64,000 bases of DNA from Phallus indusiatus (lineage: Eukaryota; Basidiomycota; Agaricomycetes; Phallales; Phallaceae). This document shows positions 36,195 to 47,700 of this stretch, piece after piece. A program made the translations under genes and the position numbers. The notes below the pieces were generated by a model. The model saw only the letters and a list, made by a program, of their open reading frames with translations. It did no database searches and had not been told where the DNA came from. The stretch covers positions 434,001 to 498,000 of the forward strand of contig JAQFWX010000033.1 of the NCBI GenBank assembly GCA_027605045.1. Direction: 5' to 3'. Position 1 is the first letter of the stretch; each line of letters begins with the position of its first letter.

Positions 36195-37522
36195 CTTCGA
36201 AATTACTCCTCTCAGAAAATTCCGACTCCGTTCGCGCATGCCGAGAAGAGTTTGTAGCTACTGCAGAAGGCTGAACGATAAACGGTTCACTGGCAGGAGA
36301 ATACATTTCCGTCGCCTGTACAACTCGCATCTCGGGTAACAAATCGAGAGACTGCCGCCTTCGACGTAGTCGATTGCGGCGCACCCTGCGTACACAGAAG
36401 AGCGAAACGAGTGCGATTATGATAATAGCTATGATGATAGCTGCTATGCCACCGCCGACAGCACCACCTACAATAGCTTCCAGGTTTGTCGAGTTACCAG
36501 ATTTGTTATTGTTGTTGCTATTGCCATTGCCATTGCCATCGCCATCGCCATTGCTACTGCTGTTGCTGTTGCTAGTGCTAGTGCTAGTGCCGGTGCTGGT
36601 GCTGGTGCTGGTACTGGTACTGGTACTGATGCTGTCGCTGTTGGTATTCTTATTAGGTGCAGGAGTGGGACTTCCCGTTTCGATAGCTCCTGCAGCAGTA
36701 CCCGGAGTCGAACTGGGCGAGTTTCCATTGATGCACGAGTTATCGCCGTTTGGACTGTTTCCCACCGAGAAACTGGCGCTTCCTCCCGTGCCGATGCCTC
36801 TGCTATCGCCTGCGACAATGATAATGTTCGTTCCAACCCGGATGTCAGGCACCGCGTTGAATCCTGTTGTGTCTCCCTGTAAACCTTGTTGAAGTGTTGT
36901 TTGTGAGATGGTGAGTGATTGGCCACCTGGTATGACGAGTTGAAAGGCGACATTCCTGTGTGTGTATGAATTAAATTAACTTAACATAAGAGATAATAAA
37001 AAGGATCTATTTACCCCTGAGCTTGGTTGTTCCAGGCTAAAGTTATTTGTTCGCATTCATTGATAGCGTTGGAAGGTAAAATTTGGAAAAAGAATTCATT
37101 GGGGTCGCTGCTGGGTAGACAAGAGGTATCGTTTGAGGATGCAACATTGGTTGGAATACTGGTTCCTCCTGTACCGATGCCATTCGCATCACCTACCTAT
37201 CATAACTCGTCCATACAGTTTCAATAATCAAAAACAAGACAGGGCCGGGACGCACTGCAATGACAAAGTCCGAGTTAGCTGGGTAGGTCATTTGAAAGCT
37301 CGTTGAAGGGTTATTAAAAGAGTGAGATAAGATGGCTCGCCAGTCTGGGATAACGGGAGAAGCACCGAATGGGACGACGAGAGCAGAGTAGGGGGGTGTG
37401 CCGGAGCCCTCGGTGATGTTGACATGGAGTTGATCGCATTGTGTTGGTACGGATGTAAGATCGAAGGAGAAAGCGAGCGCGAGCTTGAGAAGAGCGAAAG
37501 GTAATAATTGAGAGAAAGGCAT
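35854..37522 (-). CDS. Array gene C: single-pass membrane protein with PPxY tail and longest linker (516 aa)
   Basis: Exons 37522-37256, 37196-37015 and 36955-35854 give 517 codons, same phases as A, B and D. Signal peptide MPFSQLLPFALLKLALAFS, then the two modules. The linker (36500-36660 in DNA) is the longest of the family, passing from Ser/Thr alternation to Ser/Asn, then Gly/Asp/Asn. The DNA tract is a degenerate GCTAGT/GCTGGT/GCCATT array. The membrane helix is enlarged by an Ile/Ala-rich stretch (AAIIIAIIIIALVSLFCVRR). The tail has RRRRQSLDLLPEM, RHARTESEFSERSNFEGG plus a Gly/Arg-rich insert, FRSVNYVQHEDAGQL and ETVELPPDYDAI. Here the PPNY of the other copies is PPDY, still a PPxY motif. 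Confidence 0.85.
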
Positions 37523-40514
37523 GAAGAAAAGCGTTGTTGCTAGACATTGTCTAAATACTCTATTGACACCAAAAAGAAGCAATTGTTGCGACGGGAAAAA
37601 GAAGTGAAACTAATAATGAATAGTTCTCCACTTAATGAGTGAATATGTATTGCATGAGAAGCATCACCACTCTGAAGGTTTCTAGATGGGAGGATGCGCG
37701 TCAGAGACTTGGAGATGAAACGCAGATCATTATGACTAGATTGGCACTAGTAGTTTGATGTGGAGAGTCCATTTAAAAAACTATGACTGAATTGTAGCCG
37801 GTGATCTAATCAAAGATTCACTTATTGTCATGTCAAGTAAACTTAATTACAGTCGATTTACTCATAATGATAACGCACGACATCGTAAAATGCATAATTC
37901 TCATTTTGTATGGATTTTCGGGTGGAACCATGCCAGGTGTCCGTGGGGATTTTGCATTTGCATATCGCATACATAATGCTTAGATTTTTACGCCATATTT
38001 CCTATGTATGTTGCATACTATTAAATTGCTATTAGATAGGGTCGTCAGGGGTCGCATCAGTCACTGGTTGCTGTCTCTAATCGACCCAGTGAAAATTGAA
38101 ATCGGCTCTAGTCAGAGAGCGAATGACAACAGATGGTACTAGAGAGAATATTTAGTCCGATGAGCGGTGTACCATAGATGATGCAACCAAGTTAGATTAC
38201 ATTTGAGGAGAGGTATGCACTTGACTATCATAATTAGTTCTAATATGTTCATTAAAACTGTAGACTACTAACTCTCGTATAACTTCAGCTCGATTCGGTA
38301 TTCTACAATCTACATATCATACATATACTACTGTTTTTTACCCCTCTTAAACCTAGCTCCAGCAGATACGGACAGCGAACAAAAATACTCATCACAACGT
38401 CAGCCTGCCACAGGTGGCAATAACGACAATAAGTGGCTCCCAGGACGAATACACGTTTACTGAGAGCAATTTCAGTCTCTGCAGTGTGCCTCGGGTAACA
38501 TGCAAATACTATACAAATCACTCACATTTGTTCAAAGCCAGCGAAAAGAGACGGTTTGAAGAGTGACCAAAAAAACCTATAATCACTGGCACTACTAGTA
38601 TGGCGCGAGAAGTCAGAACTTTCAACTCGAATGAGTTGTTATGGCAAACCTTACTGAATGCGACGACTGCGGCGGATTAGCGATTGAATGTCAGAATTTT
38701 GAGATTTGACATTAAGTTCAACAGCAAGGCTGGAATCTGAAGCATCACGAAAAGTTAACACTCGGAGCCTTGGAAACCCGGTGATGACACCTTCTTCGTA
38801 GCGCGTCGACAGCTCATTTCAAGCAACAAAAGATAAAAATATATTGATGAAGTTTCCTGCTCGAGTACGGTCTGAGGTGAGCCTATCAAGATAGTACGCC
38901 ATCTGCATCGCCTGTTTGCTTTTCATTTTATGTTTCAGTATGTATAGACCACTGCGATTGTGGTAGATAGCAGACTAGGGACAACATTGCATCCCGCTCA
39001 ATATTAATGCGCATTATATGTGATACAGGCAGGTCAGCCCAGTGAGCGCCCACAACGATGCGTATCCAATCATCTGTGCTCATCTTGACTTTTTCACTGT
39101 GGTAGCGCTAATCAATCATTACCATTACTTCTAGACACAACATTTATAATAGAACTTGACCGGAATTTTTCGTTTCGTCTACGTAAGCTGCTTTTTTTGT
39201 CTTTTCTATTGGAGCGAAGCGAAGCTTGCTCGTAGAGTGAAGATGGATGGTACTACGTCGGAAAGTCCAGTCCAAAGTCCCAAGGTGTACATTGCACGTC
39301 GCACTTGCGTAGGACTGGGGTTTGGGGTCTGACTCGTATACATAATTTGGTGTGTATTGAATATATTCAACATTCAATAATGCTCCACAATGGTTTGCTT
39401 CGCGTAGTCGTAAAATAACACTATGACGTTATTGGAGCTTGTAAAAAAAAAGGTGTCTGTTAAATATAGAGAGTTTCCTTTCACACATTGGATGCGCGCC
39501 ACCGGCACAATAGATATGAAATGCATATGCAGGTAGCAGGATCTGCAAGGCGATTCGGTATTATCGTGACGTATAGCTCCACCGGGTGGATGAGTCGGAT
39601 CCGCAAACGCACATGGATACGCATGTGCATGCTCTTTCTTTCTCGCGCCAGCGATGATTTAGACGCGTAACGGCCTGCATTATCCACAGTAACATCCACA
39701 AATGCAGGGTATATACGTACAGCCTGAGCTATTGCAGTGCACTAGCAAAACAATTAAAGGATGCAGTGATAGAAACAATTAACCAATTAATAAATAATGA
39801 ATCAAATAAATCTATTCGGGCCTAGTAATAAGTGATCAACTATGTAAATGTACGTATATAAAAAAATTGTTTTGTAAAGAAAATAGTCGAAGACCGAAAA
39901 CTAAAGTCCGTGGGTTATTTTTGTTTTGACGACAGCGAACGACGACAGTGACTAGCGACTAGTGGCGAGCATGCGTCAAAGTGGAGAGAACCAAGTAAAA
40001 GAAGCAAGAAGCGGAAAGAGTGGTGTGAGGATGGAGGATGGATGAAAAGTCCGAGAGTCCGAGGTCCAAAGTCCAAAGTCCAAAGTTCAAAAGTCCAAAG
40101 AGTTTTTTTGCGCGTGAATAAGCGTTATGTGAAAAGGAAATGAATTTATACATGTATGGAAAACACAGGCAGCATCTGAGATAGAGAGACAGTTATTTGT
40201 GTCAAGTTTTTCAAAAAAACTTGATATAGATTTGATGGGATGAAGAGGGAGGGTAATTGTTGTTGTAACAAGATAAGAGAGCGAGAATGAGAACGAGAAT
40301 GCGAAGGTGAAGGGTAGGAAGACGATTAAAGGAATGCATGGAGGAGAATTGGAGAGTGGTATTAGGTAGTATGGGGGATGAAACTGTCCTCTCATTCAGA
40401 ATATGTAAAACATCTTTCAACCCAAATAGAGGTCGTTCTTCTTCTTCTCCTTCTTTTTTTTTAAAAAAAGTACACACTACCCTCCAAAAAAAAAAAGGTT
40501 TTGTTATCTCACTC
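37523..40514. repeat. Spacer of unit C and 3' flank of unit D
   Basis: 37523-39200 repeats the spacers of A and B. 39200-39420 looks unique. 39425-39900 resembles the 3' flank of gene A (CGTTATTGGAGCT, GCAGGATCTGCAA, ATCAAATAAATC). 40010-40110 has short tandem AAAGTCC repeats. No gene is seen. Confidence 0.6.
38871..39041 (-). repeat. About 170-bp segment, orientation 2
   Basis: Reverse complement of 35361-35529 with point differences. It runs from TCTGAGGTGAGCCTATCAAG to GGCAGGTCAGCCCA, between the collinear flanks TGCTCGAGTAC and GTGAGCGCCC. Confidence 0.65.
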
Positions 40515-42053
40515 TCATCTCCTAATAGCATCATAATTAGGCGGCAACTCGACCGTCTCAGGCTCTTCCTCCCGTCCTTCCTCACTCCCATCTCCATCTC
40601 CATCATCATGCGTCCTAAGCTGTCCCGCATCTTCATGCTGCACATAATTAACAGCTCTAAACGTCGGTGGAGCAGGCGATTTTCGAGATGACGACGTAAC
40701 AGAACTTCCAGCTCCAAATCCACCACCAGATCGCATAACACCAAGATAATTACTATTCGTCGTCTCGCTCGCATCTGTTGTTGAAATGGTGCTGTACCGT
40801 CGTCCACCCGCATCGGACATACTCGGTCGCAAACCTGAACCTGCCACTGTCATTCCTCCCGCTCCTCCCGCACCCGCCCCAGCCCCGCCTTCATGATCGC
40901 TCCCATCCGAAAACTCCGAAGCCGTCCGCGCATGTCGAGAAGAGTTGGCCGTAATCGCAGACGGAACGATAAACGGATCAGGCCGATACATTTCCGTGGC
41001 CTGTTCAGTATCAGGCAGCAAATCAAGCGACTGTCTCCGTCTCCGAAGTTGATTCTGCCGTCTCTTGCGTACGCAGAAGAACGTGATGAGAGCGGCGATA
41101 AGGGTGATGGCTATTCCGGCGATAACACCGCCTACGATAGCACCCACGTTCGTCGAGCTGCCGGAATTGTTGCTGTTGTTAGGTGCAGGAGTGGAACCTC
41201 CCGTTTCGATAGCTCCTGCAGCTGTACCCGGGGTCGAACTGGGCGAGTTTCCATTTATACACGAGCTATCGCCATTCGGATTGTTTCCAACGGAGAAACC
41301 GGCGCTTCCTCCCGTGCCTATGCCTTTACTGTCGCCCGCTACGAGGATCATGTTCGTTCCAACGGGGATATCAGGCGTCCAGCTAAATCCGGTTGTGTTT
41401 CCTTGTAATCCGTGTTGAAGACTTGGTTGTGGGATTGTGGATGATATACCGCCTGGAATGACGAGTTGTATAGTAACATCGCTGTTTTTTTTTTGTCAAT
41501 TTTCGGAAACAAAAGATCTGATATATATATATTTACCCTTGAGTTCGACTGCCCCATGCTAAAGTGACTGGTTGGCATTGATTGATAGCGTTGGAAGGTA
41601 AGACTTGGAAAGAGTATTCAATGGAGACGTTGTTGGGTAGACAAGAGGTATCACTGGAAGATGCAACGTTGGTTGGAATACTAGTTCCTCCCGTCCCAAT
41701 ACCATCCGCGTCTCCCAGCTAAAATAACTCATCAGTATAAAGGGAGACAGGATCGGCCAGCCATGGGAGAGACGCACCGCAATGACAAAGCCCGAGTTGG
41801 CAGGATAGGCCATTTGAAAGCTCGTTGAAGAGCCATTAAAAGTATGGGACAAGATGGTTCGTCGTTCTGGTGTGACGGGAGAAGCACCGAATGGGACGAC
41901 GAGAACGGAGTAGGGAGGTTTACCGGAGCCCTCGGTGATGTTAACATGGAGCTGACCGCATTGTGTTGGGACGGATGTAAGATCGAATGAGAAGGCGAAG
42001 GCGAGCTTTGGGAGAGCGAAAAGAGGTACAAGATACAATGGAAATAAAAGCAT
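40515..42053 (-). CDS. Array gene D: single-pass membrane protein with PPxY tail, most diverged copy (474 aa)
   Basis: Exons 42053-41778, 41718-41537 and 41481-40515 give 475 codons with the family's phases 0 and 2. N-terminus MLLFPLYLVPLFALPKLAFA is a signal peptide. Modules run from QCGQLHVNITEGSGKPPYSV to GDADGIGTGGTS and from NQCQPVTLAWGSRTQG through VTIQLVIPGGISSTIPQPSL to DSKGIGTGGSAGFSV. The linker is short (NNSNNSGSSTNVG). The helix GAIVGGVIAGIAITLIAALI and RRRRQSLDLLPD follow. The tail contains NSSRHARTASEFSDGSDHEG, FRAVNYVQHEDAGQL and ETVELPPNYDAIRR at the end. It has less spacer homology than A-C, consistent with being the oldest copy. Its promoter faces ORC5. Confidence 0.85.
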
Positions 42054-42781
42054 GAATAAAAGTAAGAATGTTGATGATAAGGGATTCGAGGTATGGGTTC
42101 GGTGGCTAGTTTGGTTTGATTTCTTTGAAAAAATGGTATTACAAAATTAAAGAGGATTGGTAAACTATGGTAAAAATGAAAACCCTGCGGCCAGGTTGAA
42201 TCAGAAAAATATCGTCGTCGCTCGTGGCTGAATGGTTGTAGAAAGAAGATAGATAGATAGTGTTTGGTGATAGTTTGGGAAGAAAAAGAGGGAAGCTTTG
42301 TTGCGTATGTTGGGTGTGGAGCGCCGTAATATCCGGCTTGGGCCTGGCCGGGGCTGAGGCTGGGTGTTGATGGGGAATAAAGGTTAACCGCGACGGGGAA
42401 AGGTTCCACACGATGAGAAAATGAATGAGCGAATTAAACGAGTATTGTTATGTGAAGGCACAAGTAGAGTTGGTGACGAGAGGTATCTTGCATCATGCAT
42501 CATGTTTGATGTCGAGGGTGCGGTGAAGGTCTTCTCATACACTCAAAAAATATAATCACCGCCTTAGCGACGGTGATCCAATCAAAGATTCAATTTGTTA
42601 TTATTAGTACTGCTACAACTACTAACACTGGGGTTAGGGTTAGGACTGTACAAAACACAAAAAAAAAAGCCCGGTTACCCCAGAGGGGGCAGACCAGGAC
42701 AGGGAAATATTTAGACAGTGCATGCAGCATTTGCCACATACAAACCACAGGCGTCGACTGAGGACAATGTGTCGCCGTGCT
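42054..42781. promoter_or_regulatory. Divergent region between gene D and ORC5
   Basis: Gene-free, 0.73 kb. Contains GGGTTAGGGTTAGG (42631-42643), two telomere-like units, and a block GGTGATCCAATCAAAGATTC (42571-42591) also found upstream of B and C, so the duplication unit reaches about here. Confidence 0.4.
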
Positions 42782-44776
42782 ATGGCCGACTCCCATGGCC
42801 CGCGAGCACAAGAACGTGAAGGCACCCGCGCCATCAAGGTAAGTATGAGGAAACACGGAACAAGAGGCAGTGGTATATATACTGGAGTGAAGATGTGCAC
42901 GGACCATCGCGGCTAAGCGCTCACACCAAGTGACAACGCGTGACCCAATGGATCTCCATCCCGGCCATACTGAACTCTTACAGATTCTCTCCTCGTTTCT
43001 CGACGCAGACGCAGTGCCCGGTTTCATACACGTTCATGCTCCCATCTCCACTCGACACACTCTCCAAGTCATCCAAACTCTTCTCGCGCGCACCACGTTT
43101 TTGTATTCATTTCTCAATGGCATCGAATGCTTCTCCTCAAGACTCTTCTATCATCGCATCTTACAGACCATTCAGAAACAGAACAAGGTCATACCTGTGG
43201 AAGACATTCAACAATACACCTCAGACTTGGGCAATTTTCTACGCGCACTACGTCTCATCTTGCGCAAATTCGATGCGAAAGGTATCATCATTGTACTCGA
43301 TCGTCCTGAAAAGTTCAAAGAGTCGCTATCTGAATTATGGACACCTTTGAGCAGACTAGACGAACTAGTGAGTACAAACATCCTTGCCATACTTTTTCTA
43401 ACACTTCTCAGGCGGGCATTCCAATCTCGGTTATAACCATATCCCAGGCCTCTTGGTTTGAACTAAGACCTCTAGACGGATCAGCCATCCATCCTTTCTT
43501 AATCGACATAAAATCATACAGCAAAAAAGGTGAAAGCACTTGTCATCCATTCCCCCATAACTTTCTCTCAAAAAATCAAACAGATTCTCAAATATTCCTA
43601 ACATCCCTCTTTCCATCTCGACCCAACCCTCCATTACTATCACCTTACAATCCCGCACTCAAACCTCTCTTCTCGCACTTTATCTCAGCAGTCATAAACA
43701 TCTGCCACGCATCTCTCATCGACGAACTCGAGCTGGGTTACATCGCATCAGCATGCTGGCCCATATTCGTCCAACCCATCCTCAACCAATGGAAACAAGC
43801 GCCCCAAGAACAACTAGACCTACCGGACGAAGACGCCCGAATCCGTCTCACAAAATATTTCACGCCATTAATAGCCAATGCTCTAGAAATGCTTTATCCG
43901 CGGGTAAAACACATTAAACAATGGAGTCGTGAAAATGCGTTTCCGGAGGATATAACGCTATTGGATATTCTCCAGACGTCTGCTGTTTATCAACCCAAAA
44001 GCGCCATCACCGCGGAAAGCGACACTCCCGGCACCAATACCAATGCCAGTGCCAGTGCCAGTATCAGTACCGGTATCGGTAGCGGTAGTCACCATCTCCA
44101 GCGAATTCGCGAGAATCAGTATCAATTGCCACAGCATATTCGATCACTCACGACAATCGCTAAATTCATATTGATAGCCGGTTTCTTAGCGAGTCATAAT
44201 CCTCATAAATCGGATTTAAAATTGTTCGGGAGGAGTGTTAATGATGCGAAAGGGAGAAGGAAGAAGGGTGGTGGGACTGTTAAGACTAGAGCTGGGGTTA
44301 GCAAAGGAAAGGTGAGGAATGAGAATGAAAACCATAGGTGGTTTAAGTTTTTTTAAAAAGTTTTTAGGTGCCACAGAAGCTTTTGGGGCCGATGGTGTTT
44401 CCGCTTGATAGACTTGTTGCGATCGTTGGATCGTTAATGGAGGAGTATTACCTGGAGCAAAGAGAGGATGAAGACGACTCCGACCCCGATCGTCATGATG
44501 AGGACAAAGACATAGAAATGGTCGTAGGTCGGGTACAAGTTTCAGCAACCGTGAGTTAAACAAAATCATTACTAGTGTTTTATTCAAAATTCCTTTCCCC
44601 TCCAATAGATTACGGAACTAGTCAATCAAGGCTTATTACATCGCATTACACCAGAAAAAAATGAACTGGAAGCGATGACGTATAAATCAACGATCTCCCA
44701 CGCTTGTGCGTTTGCGCTTGCGAGACAAGTGGGGATTAAATCGTTAAAGGAATATATGTATCATGCTGATGATTGA
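42782..44776 (+). CDS. ORC5: Origin recognition complex subunit 5 (567 aa by the preferred model)
   Basis: ORC subunit that marks replication origins and loads MCM. Exons 42782-42838, 42918-43367, 43412-43529, 43584-44311, 44368-44550 and 44609-44776 total 568 codons. The first exon (MADSHGPRAQEREGTRAIK, donor AAG/GTAAGT) joins in frame; starting at the ATG 42948 instead gives 512 aa. The ATPase region shows HPGHTELLQILSSF, FLNGIECFSSRLFYHRILQ, KGIIIVLDRPEKFKESL (Walker B position), GIPISVITISQASWFE. The ORC5 C-terminus is clear: LPQHIRSLTTIAKFILIAGF, LASHNPHKSDLKLFGR, KLLGPMVFPLDRLVAIVGSL. The Walker A site is HAPISTRHT, lacking GK[ST]. Intron 43530-43583 is 54 nt without stops, so retention would keep frame. 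Confidence 0.88.
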
Positions 44777-47700
44777 GAGAAGGGCAAGATTTTATTAGAG
44801 AATAATAATAATGAAGACATAGTTTTGTTCCATTTGAAGAGTAGTATTAAGAAATGGTTTATTCCTTTTTTTTTCAAGAGAAATGATTTTAAATTGTTTC
44901 ACAAGGTCGCGCGGTCGCGGCTTGTTGCGGTCTGCTGAGTGCTCGTTTGTTAGGCGCTCAGGCTCCTCGTTTCGACTTGGCTCTCGCACTTTCATAAACT
45001 CAGTACTCACTGCTAAAGTTATCATTACAGCCATTGAACTCGTAAAGCTTCCTTGGAAGTACTCTTAATACGACTATTGAACACGAATACGACCACGGTC
45101 TTAGCCTGTCATCTTCTTTTTGGTCTATTAGCGACCGTGAATGTATCTTGATAGGCAACTCTGTCCGTGCCGTCTAGGTCCGTTCGTTACCCGACTTTTC
45201 AAGCACTCCGGAAATAATCAACTACAGTCATCACAAAATCCACGGTCGGGTGTAGTATTTCAACAACGAAACCGTTTCCTACAAGCCTCCCGTGGTCAGC
45301 TTCTATACAACTCTCATGGTACTGCACAATGTTTTTAGCAGAGCGAAGGAGTAGGGCAAAAAGGTTTTCTTTTTCTTATAATTAAAAGGGTGGAACTTAA
45401 CAATGTTTATTAGAAAGGCTGAGGTGACTGCTTGAACTTGTTGAGCGCTTACTAAGGAAATTGGGGAAATTGGTCGCGTTGGGTCCTGGCTTTCATACCA
45501 TCCATTTCACTTCAAACACCTTCGTGCTACGAGCGGTCTGCAAACGAGGTTACTTCTCTTAGGTCCAGGTGGTCTCGTATCCCTCTCGTGAATTCGACTT
45601 ACCGTCGTCTATATAGTGACTGTAAGCCGGCCTAATATTCCCCCCGATTCACAAAGTTCTGCGGATAATAATCAACTCCTACAATAAGTATCTCATTAAA
45701 AAGCTTCCAATGAATCATCCTATCAGGATTAGCTTCTAATTCCACGTTCATGTGATATTTCCTCTCGACCGGTTCTTATCTGCTATCATACTTTCTGATC
45801 TATTAACAGGCAGAAGCTACATGATATGAAGTGTGGTCCATCTTTACATCTTCCTCCCCGAGGAATCTTGATAGTTTGATACTTGATGCAGAGACTAGAG
45901 TGTCATCCGTCGTGCTATCTCGGGCTGGTCAAATCAGGTCAAAGTCAGTCGGGGATATCGATAGCTTATTTTGCTGTTGCATAGACACCATCCTCGACAT
46001 TCTACAACAAAGTAATGCAAATCTAGGCCTTGAAGGTATTATTATCTTCAAATACGGTTATAGTCGTCGTCAGGCGCTTATCTGGCAAGGTTTCGAACTC
46101 TCCGTCTCATTTTTTTCTATACGTTCTTCTCATTCGCCAAACACTCTATCGGCGTCCTAGAAAACCAGAATGCGAAGCACCAGACATACCGTCGCCTTCT
46201 TTTTCGTCTAGCTGTAGCCGTCACGTCACGAACACCCGATCGCCGGCCTGCTTATAATAGGCGGTCTTTCTGTCCCTTTCTTGCTACTCCCCGACTTCAA
46301 AATGCTGCGCAGCCGCGAAAAATAAGCACCTACACCATATCTCTTTATACAAATTCAAACCTCGTATCCTTAACGAGCTTCCTACTCTAGTCATCTACCA
46401 TGCGATGGATTTATAAGTTTCCTATCTGTTATCGCATTTTGATCAGCGTGAACCATCTCTATATTTTACCTTTCACAGATATAGGCTTACTTCGCAAATG
46501 AAGTTTCATGTGGACCATTGTCCTCGGGATCGTTCATCGCATAGCACCATCACGAGACGATCAACCATTACGGCGTTTACGTCTAGTATCTGTATCCTAT
46601 ATCATTTTTACCCCATATTCAACCTTCTCACTATTTCAAAAGATTTTCTCGGGATCAGGTTTTCTGTATTTCAAAATGTTCAAATACAGCAAATGCGGAT
46701 ATAATCTCCACTATCATTCTTTCTAATGGCAGCGATTATGCAAAGCGGGTCTGACTTTCTAGACAGTCCTTTTGTGGCGCGTCCGTCCGTTTGTTGCTCC
46801 CCGACTCTAAAGATCAACCACGTCTCCGTCTTTTCACGAATCCAAGCTCATAGCTCAACTCTTGTGACACTTCAAGAGGCGGCTCATCATGTTGCCCATG
46901 TCGCATCGACATCATTTGTTCTAGTTCCTCCCTAGTTCCTCCTTACACAAGTAGACAATAAACTCTATCCTCGACCTTGAAGGAACATCGATTATTATAT
47001 ATGTTCAACTCCAATCGGCGAACTGGCAGGTGTCGTAAAAGTTCGGACGACGGGACGCCTCTTCCTAGTAGTTGCAAGTATCTCTGAAGATCTAGATCCT
47101 CCCAAAGTTCTCCGCCGAGGCCCTAGACTTTCTCACATTCTGTAAACCCAGGTCAGAATGAATCTTATAGGTTCAGCACAAAGGGGATCAGGGATATCAT
47201 CTAGATCCAATCTGACCGATTAGAATCCTATCCAGTAACATTGGCCCTCTTTTCGTTTTTGGTTTTTTTTTCCAATCTTGATCCTTGTTGGCGACTCAGA
47301 AAAGATCTTCAAGAATCGCGGATGTGGAGCCTACGTGATCCGTTCCGAGTCCGAGTCTGAGTCCGAGTAGTGGACCGTGCCCGTGCGGCCCATCCAATTG
47401 GTTCAAAGTAGAAACGCTTGAACGATTTTCAACTGCTATAACCCCTTCCGTTAGTTGCTGAGGCTGAGGTTGGGATCCCGCGTGGAGATCTGGCTGGTGA
47501 CGACTTGAAAGGTAGGTACATAGGTCCGGAATGCCTCAGCTTTTAGTCGATCTCCAGGGTCTGGATCTGAATCCCGTTTTAGGCACTTTCACCTCACGTT
47601 CGTTGCCTAAGCAGGTCTTCCTTTTTTGTTTTGTGACGAGCCAGAGAGACCTCCGCGGTGTGGGGTAACGTAGTATTGTGTGTAGCTTATCGCGGATTGT

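Noticed and set aside
36374..36892. Long plus-strand open frame rich in leucine opposite gene C (and similar ones opposite A, B and D)
   Set aside because: It is the antisense reading of the Ser/Thr/Asn linker tract; the poly-Leu comes from GCTGTT-type repeats, and the coding strand has signal peptide, introns and conserved motifs.
42631..42643. Telomere-like GGGTTAGGGTTAGG
   Set aside because: Only about two units in the promoter region of ORC5; too short to indicate a telomere or fusion point.
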